DNA of 46,540 nucleotides from positions 1-46,540 of the forward strand of contig JAABTP010000016.1 of the NCBI GenBank assembly GCA_011389815.1, read 5' to 3'. The notes beneath the pieces are model-generated. The model searched no databases, was not told the DNA's origin, and worked only from the letters and a program-made list of their open reading frames with translations. The first letter of the stretch is position 1, and every line of letters begins with the position of its first letter. A program made the position numbers and the translations under genes. This DNA is from Desulfobulbaceae bacterium (GTDB lineage Bacteria; Desulfobacterota; Desulfobulbia; Desulfobulbales; Desulfobulbaceae). Of this stretch, positions 41,999 to 46,540 are shown piece by piece.

Positions 41999-42306
41999 TA
42001 TTCTGTGTCAACCTGCGGAGCCTTCCGCTGGGCCAAAAATTCAATTATGGTCTCTTTTTCTTTCTGATTGAGAAAGTTCATCTGATCAGAATAGCCAACC
42101 ATCTTTTTCACAGTCTGTTCCCATTCAACATGATTCTTATTTGCTTCGTACACCCGATCAATGCTGTGACAGACAGTGCATTTTTTCTCAATCAGGGCTT
42201 TTGCTGCCTCTTTCTTATTTTCAGCAAATGAAGAGACCGCCACTATCAAAGCAAACCCGAATACAATGCAACCAGACCAACAAGAAAACGTTTTTTGTTG
42301 CTTCAT
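41998..42306 (-). CDS. Small monoheme c-type cytochrome
   Basis: A 102-residue exported cytochrome. A signal peptide ends near SSFA (residue 28). One CTVCH heme site lies at residues 43-47. The motif WEQTVKKMVGYS follows, with the methionine a likely distal ligand, then a helical end. The ATG at 42306 follows GGAGG; a GTG four codons upstream would overlap that site. The mature protein is strikingly similar to both heme modules of the preceding membrane cytochrome gene (17-30 bases away), so it arose by duplication. It probably acts as a soluble electron carrier in the periplasm. Confidence 0.82.
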   Translation of the reverse strand: MKQQKTFSCWSGCIVFGFALIVAVSSFAENKKEAAKALIEKKCTVCHSIDRVYEANKNHVEWEQTVKKMVGYSDQMNFLNQKEKETIIEFLAQRKAPQVDTE

Positions 42307-42335
42307 AACATCCTCCACATGTTCCGTTAACCGAC

Positions 42336-43241
42336 TTATTTTTCACCCTCAGCCTGGGGAACAGTTCGGTTAGATAGAAATTCAAGCACAGCCTCTTTTT
42401 CCAAAGGACGCAGAAAGTCTTCCTGCTCAGAATATCCCGCCATATTGTCAACAAGCTCTGCCCACTCATTGGGTGTTTTCCGGGCCAGAAAGATCCGATC
42501 CAGGCCGTGGCAATACGAACATTTCTGCTCAATCAATTTCTGCCCGGCCTTTTCCTTGGCTCCAGAAGCCGTAGCAACTAATTGCTCCCGTCGTTTCTGC
42601 TGATTGATAAGATAGTGAAGGATATGTTTCCCCTGCCCTTCCGTGATATTGGGTGCATCAAAGGCAACCATACGGTTGACAGTCTCTGTCCACCCCTGAT
42701 CAGTTTTTAACGACTTAAAAATCCGCTCCAGAGTATGGCATTTCCCGCATTTCTGCGCTACTAATTTTTGCCCCTTTTGCTCATCCAACACGATTGCATC
42801 TCCTTCTGTTAAACCTAACGGATACAACGTAGGTGATCCATGAATAAAATAATATCCAGCTGTCATGGTGTTGAGTAGAAAAAACGCTAAAAAAACAGCT
42901 ATACCAATCCCTGGAACATAGTGCTCAAAACGTCTAAAACGTCGGATAATAAGGATTTTAAAAGCTAAAAGCGGAACAATCAGGAGTGCCAGGGAAATAT
43001 GCAAAATGGTTCTGGGAGAAAACTCATCCTGAGAGGCTTCAACTTTGGAAAGCATGATTGCCAGGATAACCAGAAAAAAGACAATAAAGATGTACCCTGT
43101 TACCTTATGCGCCATGACCAGACGCTGATTCGTCGTACTGTCTTTTCCAGGGTTACCCCGCAGTTCCAACATCAGGAGCAGAGCAATGGCCCCGGTCAGC
43201 GTGGCGATCAAGCCGGAAAGCGAGGTTATTATCGGATTCAT
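42336..43241 (-). CDS. Membrane cytochrome with four transmembrane helices and two c-type hemes
   Basis: A 301-residue inner-membrane protein. Four hydrophobic helices occupy roughly residues 5-24, 46-64, 78-98 and 109-130. Histidines at 45 (MAHKVTG) and 81 (ILHISLA) could bind a b-type heme. Two periplasmic heme modules follow: CGKCH at 165-169 with WTETVNRM, and CSYCH at 241-245 with WAELVDNM. The ATG at 43241 is chosen because it places the first helix correctly; a longer frame to 43313 is polar and lacks a site. It is the first gene of a two-gene operon with the small cytochrome. It probably passes electrons between the quinone pool and soluble carriers, an inference from layout. Confidence 0.78.
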   Translation of the reverse strand: MNPIITSLSGLIATLTGAIALLLMLELRGNPGKDSTTNQRLVMAHKVTGYIFIVFFLVILAIMLSKVEASQDEFSPRTILHISLALLIVPLLAFKILIIRRFRRFEHYVPGIGIAVFLAFFLLNTMTAGYYFIHGSPTLYPLGLTEGDAIVLDEQKGQKLVAQKCGKCHTLERIFKSLKTDQGWTETVNRMVAFDAPNITEGQGKHILHYLINQQKRREQLVATASGAKEKAGQKLIEQKCSYCHGLDRIFLARKTPNEWAELVDNMAGYSEQEDFLRPLEKEAVLEFLSNRTVPQAEGEK

Positions 43242-43321
43242 ACGATTCTTTTTTCTGAGCTTGGCTTCAATACCCCTGTCTTGTATGAAAAAAAGGTGAA
43301 AAGAGCAATGCAATATCCAAT

Positions 43322-43798
43322 TTACAACTGAATAGATAAGGGAAAATCAGGCACCAACCCGGATCGTTGCAGCTCTCCTTTGCGGTTAAAAAAACTCATA
43401 TCTCCCTGCTCTGTACATAGCCAAAATTCCAACGCTCCCTGTTCAAAATAGAGCTTTTTCTTGTCTTCCATCTCCTGAGAGGTATTGCTTGCTGAAAAGA
43501 CCTCAACGCAAATCTCAGGGCACACAGAACACTCTATTTCATTTTTTATTATTGCAAAAACCGCATCTGAGGCCCAGGCAACATCAACAACCTTTGTTCC
43601 TTTCTGAGTGGCAATGGCGCATTCTGGCAACGTTTTTCCTGTTTGCAACAAAGATCGCAGAAGAAATTCCAGTTCCCCCTGAAAGGCCGAATGAGAAACT
43701 TTCACCGGAGTCATGAGTATTTTCCCGTCTTCATCAAGCTCAATTTTAAAAGGTAAATCTTGCAGCCTGGGATGTTCACATACTTCCAGCCAATTCAT
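43322..43798 (-). CDS. Uma2 family (putative PD-(D/E)XK) protein
   Basis: A 158-residue member of the Uma2 family, only distantly similar to the one at 24376-24942. It contains the core KVVDVAWASDAVF (aspartate), PEICVEVFSASNTSQEMEDK (glutamate and following lysines) and YFEQGALEFWLCTEQG, in the order expected for the restriction-endonuclease-like fold. The N-terminal part is shorter than in the other copy. Its start at 43798 encodes MNWLEV. No partner gene is adjacent. The biological target is unknown for the family. Confidence 0.78.
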   Translation of the reverse strand: MNWLEVCEHPRLQDLPFKIELDEDGKILMTPVKVSHSAFQGELEFLLRSLLQTGKTLPECAIATQKGTKVVDVAWASDAVFAIIKNEIECSVCPEICVEVFSASNTSQEMEDKKKLYFEQGALEFWLCTEQGDMSFFNRKGELQRSGLVPDFPLSIQL

Positions 43799-43822
43799 AA
43801 TAACAAGGCCCTTTTCAAATTT

Positions 43823-44449
43823 TCAAAAATACGGGTTTCCTTCCGCCTCATCACCAATGGTCGATTGAAAACCACCATAGCCGTGTCCAGGCCAAACAAT
43901 TGTCTCAGGTGGTAAAGTCATCAAACGCTCCTGAATAGACTTTGAAAGCTCGGGCATAGATCCACCTGGGAAATCCGTGCGTCCAAGACCACCGACAAAA
44001 AGGGTGTCCCCGGTAAAACAATCAGGGGCATTATAAAAGCAGACCCCGCCTGGCGTATGTCCGGGGGTATGAATCACGGTCAAGACCTCTTCACCAATAA
44101 TTATTTTTTCTCCATCTTCAACCACAATATCCGCAGGTGGTGAATCGGGTAATCCAAGCATGGAAAAATAGCTTTTTGCATCTGCCGTGCTAAAAAACTC
44201 AGCATCTGACCGATGCATAATAATCTGCGCACCAGTGGCCTTCTGAACAGGCCCGTTACCGCAAACATGATCAGGATGGCCGTGAGTATTGAGGATATAC
44301 ACCACATCAAGCTTATTGTCTTTGCAGGCGGCGAGTATTTTCTCTTCATCTCCTCCTGGATCAATAATGGCTGCTTTGCCTGTTTTTTTACAGGAAATAA
44401 TATAGCAACACACGCTCATCATACCGACTGTCAGCTGTTGTATTTTCAT
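43823..44449 (-). CDS. Metallo-β-lactamase fold hydrolase (glyoxalase II-like)
   Basis: A 208-residue cytosolic metal-dependent hydrolase. The THGHPDH motif (residues 55-61) gives five metal-binding or catalytic residues; further ligands are in HTPGHTPGGVCFY, the aspartate of FTGDTLFVGGLGRTD and the histidine of WPGHGYGG. The length and motifs match the short glyoxalase II-like hydrolases. The ATG at 44449 fits family length; a longer frame to 44500 has no site. It lies 23 bases upstream of the Uma2 gene on the same strand. Thioester hydrolysis is likely, but the substrate is unknown. Confidence 0.82.
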   Translation of the reverse strand: MKIQQLTVGMMSVCCYIISCKKTGKAAIIDPGGDEEKILAACKDNKLDVVYILNTHGHPDHVCGNGPVQKATGAQIIMHRSDAEFFSTADAKSYFSMLGLPDSPPADIVVEDGEKIIIGEEVLTVIHTPGHTPGGVCFYNAPDCFTGDTLFVGGLGRTDFPGGSMPELSKSIQERLMTLPPETIVWPGHGYGGFQSTIGDEAEGNPYF

Positions 44450-44539
44450 GATAACCGGGTACTCTCTTTGTTCTGTTCTATCAAAAAAGCCGTCCTTCAA
44501 CCTGCAAAGAGGACTTCAACATAAAAAAAATGTCGTGTA

Positions 44540-45532
44540 TCAGCAATCGCATTTATCAGGATTACATCCATCATCTCCGCAGCCGCAACCACCAGCTGTT
44601 CCAGAGGCCATTTGCAAACCTGTTGCCATTTTCAGGCCCTGTGCCGGTTGAGCTGTAGGCTTTACTGTAATCGGTAAACGTTGTTCAACCGCTTCCACCA
44701 CAGCAGTAAATGCTTTGACTGCCGGACTATTCTCATCCGAGGAAAGATAAGGCTGTCCACTGTCACCGCCAACAACAACCCGTGGATCCATAGGCACTCT
44801 GCCAAGAAAGGGCAGCTCAAAATCACGCGCTGTCTTTTCTCCACCTCCTGAACTGAAAATATCAACGGTTTCTTCACAATGAGGACAGATAAAACCAGAC
44901 ATATTTTCAACAATACCGGTAATGGGCATTTCAACTGTTTTGCAAAAATTGATGGACTTACGAACATCTGCCAAAGACACGGCCTGTGGGGTTGTCACAA
45001 CCACAGCCTGCACATTGGCAATAATTTGCGCCACAGATAACGGTTCATCACCTGTTCCCGGAGGAGCATCAACAACAAGATAATCCAGCTCTCCCCAGTC
45101 CATATCAGCAATAAACTGACGAATAGCCTGAATTTTCAAGGGGCCACGCCAAATAATGGCTTCATCCCTGTCTTTCATCATATATTCCAGGGAAACAACT
45201 TTTACATTTTCATTATAAATTAAGGGAGGAACCAAGGAATTTTCAGTCTGGTGCGGTTCCAAAGAATCTGTGAGATCAAGCATTCGACAGATATCCGGCC
45301 CATGCAGATCCACGTCCATCAGCCCAACCTTGTATCCCTTTTTAGCCAGCCCTAACGCAAGATTCACAGCAACAGTGGATTTCCCTACTCCCCCTTTCCC
45401 GCTCATCACGAGAATCTTCTGCCTGATCTTCCCCAGTGATCGGGTGATGGCAATATCCTGTTGGGCAACCTGCGCATCTGCCGAGTGACAACTTGAATGA
45501 TCTTCACTCTCACATGAACCACATGAACTCAT
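44540..45532 (-). CDS. mrp: Mrp/NBP35-type Fe-S cluster carrier ATPase
   Basis: P-loop ATPase that carries and delivers Fe-S clusters. The 330-residue protein shows VMSGKGGVGKSTVAVN (Walker A, residues 45-53), VGLMDVDLHGPDI, DYLVVDAPPGTGDE and the cluster-binding FICPHCEE (Cys216 and Cys219). It has unusual cysteine-rich ends: the N-terminus MSSCGSCESEDHSSC recalls the Nbp35 N-terminal cluster, and the C-terminus ends CGCGDDGCNPDKCDC. GGAGG fixes the ATG at 45532; an earlier start overlaps that site. It is divergent from the cysteine-rich IscA-like gene. The ends may hold an extra Fe-S cluster or another metal. Confidence 0.9.
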   Translation of the reverse strand: MSSCGSCESEDHSSCHSADAQVAQQDIAITRSLGKIRQKILVMSGKGGVGKSTVAVNLALGLAKKGYKVGLMDVDLHGPDICRMLDLTDSLEPHQTENSLVPPLIYNENVKVVSLEYMMKDRDEAIIWRGPLKIQAIRQFIADMDWGELDYLVVDAPPGTGDEPLSVAQIIANVQAVVVTTPQAVSLADVRKSINFCKTVEMPITGIVENMSGFICPHCEETVDIFSSGGGEKTARDFELPFLGRVPMDPRVVVGGDSGQPYLSSDENSPAVKAFTAVVEAVEQRLPITVKPTAQPAQGLKMATGLQMASGTAGGCGCGDDGCNPDKCDC

Positions 45533-45987
45533 TATATCCTCCATTTAGATAGATGTTGCGTTATATGAAGTCCGCCCCAGAGGGCAGACAACCTTCCTGA
45601 AATATAGTAGTTATATCAATCCAGCATAGGCTGCATTCTAACTCTGGTCTCTTGAAAAGCAATGAAAAATTTTCCCGGCTCATCGGATTCGGGCCAAACA
45701 GGGTAGAGTTAAGGCCGGATACAGCACGAACTCATTCAGAAGAGAAGAAAACTACAATAACAGACTAACAACCCTTGCAATAATACGATATTTATTAAAA
45801 ATAATACTATTAAATACAAGACTTTTTTTTATTTCTTTGAAATATTTTCTCTGCTACATCATAAATTATCTTATTACTCTACAAAAAATATCACGAATGG
45901 CATTGAGGTGCTTTACTAAAAGTTTATTCTATATTATAAAAAGAGATATTCTTAACAAAACATTCCACAAATTTGTAATCTTGAAGA
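45533..45987. other. AT-rich intergenic region between mrp and the IscA-like gene
   Basis: About 455 bases with no recognised gene. It must hold the mrp promoter. A short perfect palindrome, ACAAATTTGT, lies at 45967-45976, and long A/T runs fill 45770-45900. Confidence 0.5.
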
Positions 45988-46006
45988 ATTGTGGTACATG
46001 CACAAT
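45988..46006. promoter_or_regulatory. Operator-like palindrome upstream of the IscA-like gene
   Basis: ATTGTG and CACAAT flank a seven-base centre about 60 bases before the start. The TTGTG-N7-CACAA layout approaches a Rex box (N8), but with one base less, so no regulator is assigned. Confidence 0.35.
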
Positions 46007-46066
46007 CTCTTTAGGATGTAACAAAATGGAATGTGTTATTCTTCTATTTGAAAAAAAGTGAAATAT

Positions 46067-46495
46067 ATGTTGAGTGTAACAGAGCAAGCTCTTGAAGCCC
46101 TTAGAGAACAGGTACCAAACCGCAACATTGACACTGTTATCCGAATATTTGTGCAAGACGGTTGTTGCGCAGGCTCACACCTGAAAATCTGCATGGATCA
46201 GGTACAAGAGGATGATCATATCGTCGATTTCATGGATTTACGTTTTGTTGTAAACCGTGATCTACTCACATCCTGCGGCACTATGACTGTTGATTTTATA
46301 CAGGAAAACACAAAGTGCCAATGCAGTGGGGGATGTGGTGGTTTCTACCTGAGTGGTGAAAAAAAGTTCCTCTTTAGTGAACGCTGCGACGGTACGGGGC
46401 AATGCATGCACATGTGCAAGTGTGATGATCGCTATCCTGCAAAAAAATGTCAGAAAAAATGTTTCAGCAATTCCCGAACCCCTCTCAAATGCTGA
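46067..46495 (+). CDS. Cysteine-rich IscA/HesB-like protein
   Basis: A 142-residue protein whose first 90 residues follow the A-type Fe-S carrier fold: LSVTEQALEALREQ, IRIFVQDGCCAGSHLKICMD (the first conserved cysteine, here a pair at 33-34), DLRFVVNRDLL, and KCQCSGGC (the CxC motif, Cys84 and Cys86). Beyond the fold, a 45-residue tail holds seven more cysteines, at 107, 113, 117, 119, 128, 132 and 142, giving 14 in all. The ATG at 46067 is chosen; a GTG three codons earlier is possible. It is divergent from mrp and may work with it in Fe-S delivery. The tail's function is unknown; it could bind another cluster or metal. HesB-like selenoproteins exist in related bacteria, but no Sec codon is needed here. 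Confidence 0.72.
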   Translation: MLSVTEQALEALREQVPNRNIDTVIRIFVQDGCCAGSHLKICMDQVQEDDHIVDFMDLRFVVNRDLLTSCGTMTVDFIQENTKCQCSGGCGGFYLSGEKKFLFSERCDGTGQCMHMCKCDDRYPAKKCQKKCFSNSRTPLKC

Positions 46496-46540
46496 AATAG
46501 CATAGTTGAACAAAAATATTTTCGTAAACATTTTTTATTC

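Noticed and set aside
46490-46540. TGA after the last cysteine codon of the IscA-like gene read as selenocysteine
   Set aside because: The frame is open to the window end, but only 15 codons are visible, they have no recognisable similarity, and the protein is complete without them. The nearby TTTCAGCA/TGCTGAAA repeat lies partly before the TGA, not at SECIS distance.
1-46540. CRISPR array, prophage or intact insertion sequence
   Set aside because: No regularly spaced direct repeats with unique spacers, no phage structural genes and no intact transposase were found; the repeats present are contiguous minisatellites or palindromes.

Overview
The window looks like a chromosome segment of a Gram-negative anaerobe from the Desulfobulbales (Desulfobacterota). 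The evidence is a run of c-type cytochromes (nine-, five-, two- and one-heme), selB, a Mrp ATPase and an IscA-like Fe-S protein, paired rSAM/selenodomain-associated glycosyltransferases, an OFA-type transporter, a branching enzyme and outer-membrane proteins. Repeated palindromes, two lone Uma2 genes and gene remnants resemble what is known from cable-bacterium-type genomes. That placement is inference; no rRNA or other taxonomic marker is present. There is no prophage, intact transposase or CRISPR array.

Layout. 0.2-3.6 kb: class II aldolase, a 21-bp minisatellite, a UDP-glucuronate 4-epimerase and a MazF-type toxin-antitoxin pair with its own promoter/operator. 3.7-6.7 kb: a UPF0280 gene divergent from a three-gene overlapping set (two TIGR04282/TIGR04283-type transferases and an NDP-sugar synthase). 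7.0-9.7 kb: two small cytosolic proteins and serA. 10.1-14.4 kb: gltX, a WecA-like phosphoglycosyl transferase with a long cytosolic tail, and a zinc dehydrogenase. 14.8-18.2 kb: tRNA-His, a zinc-ribbon protein, a prephenate dehydratase-like/ACT/prephenate dehydrogenase fusion, and tRNA-Thr; both tRNA genes have visible promoters and terminators.

18.3-22.3 kb is an electron-transfer and envelope block: a nine-heme lipoprotein followed by rlpA, converging on a five-heme cytochrome. 22.4-24.4 kb has an M24 peptidase and an unusual noncoding stretch holding a second 21-bp minisatellite and a cluster of palindromes. 24.4-29.2 kb (minus strand) carries Uma2, DUF2892, an outer-membrane barrel with a LolA-like partner, a PD-(D/E)XK-like protein, a CoA-binding protein and RNase HI. 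29.2-30.0 kb contains decayed gene remnants. 30.0-35.6 kb has glgB and a 1192-residue coiled-coil OmpA protein.

35.8-46.5 kb: an OFA transporter, a kinase-like/BON protein, a PAS-GGDEF-EAL protein translated just after selB, two linked cytochrome genes made of one repeated heme module, Uma2, a metallo-hydrolase, and Mrp divergent from a cysteine-rich IscA-like protein.

The most noteworthy items are the related 21-bp minisatellites 22 kb apart in opposite orientation, the giant envelope-spanning coiled-coil OmpA protein, the triplicated W..V..M heme module, the cysteine-rich IscA-like/Mrp pair, the aromatic-pathway fusion, and a strong hairpin in the selB leader. No single locus is clearly a new defence or metabolic system.
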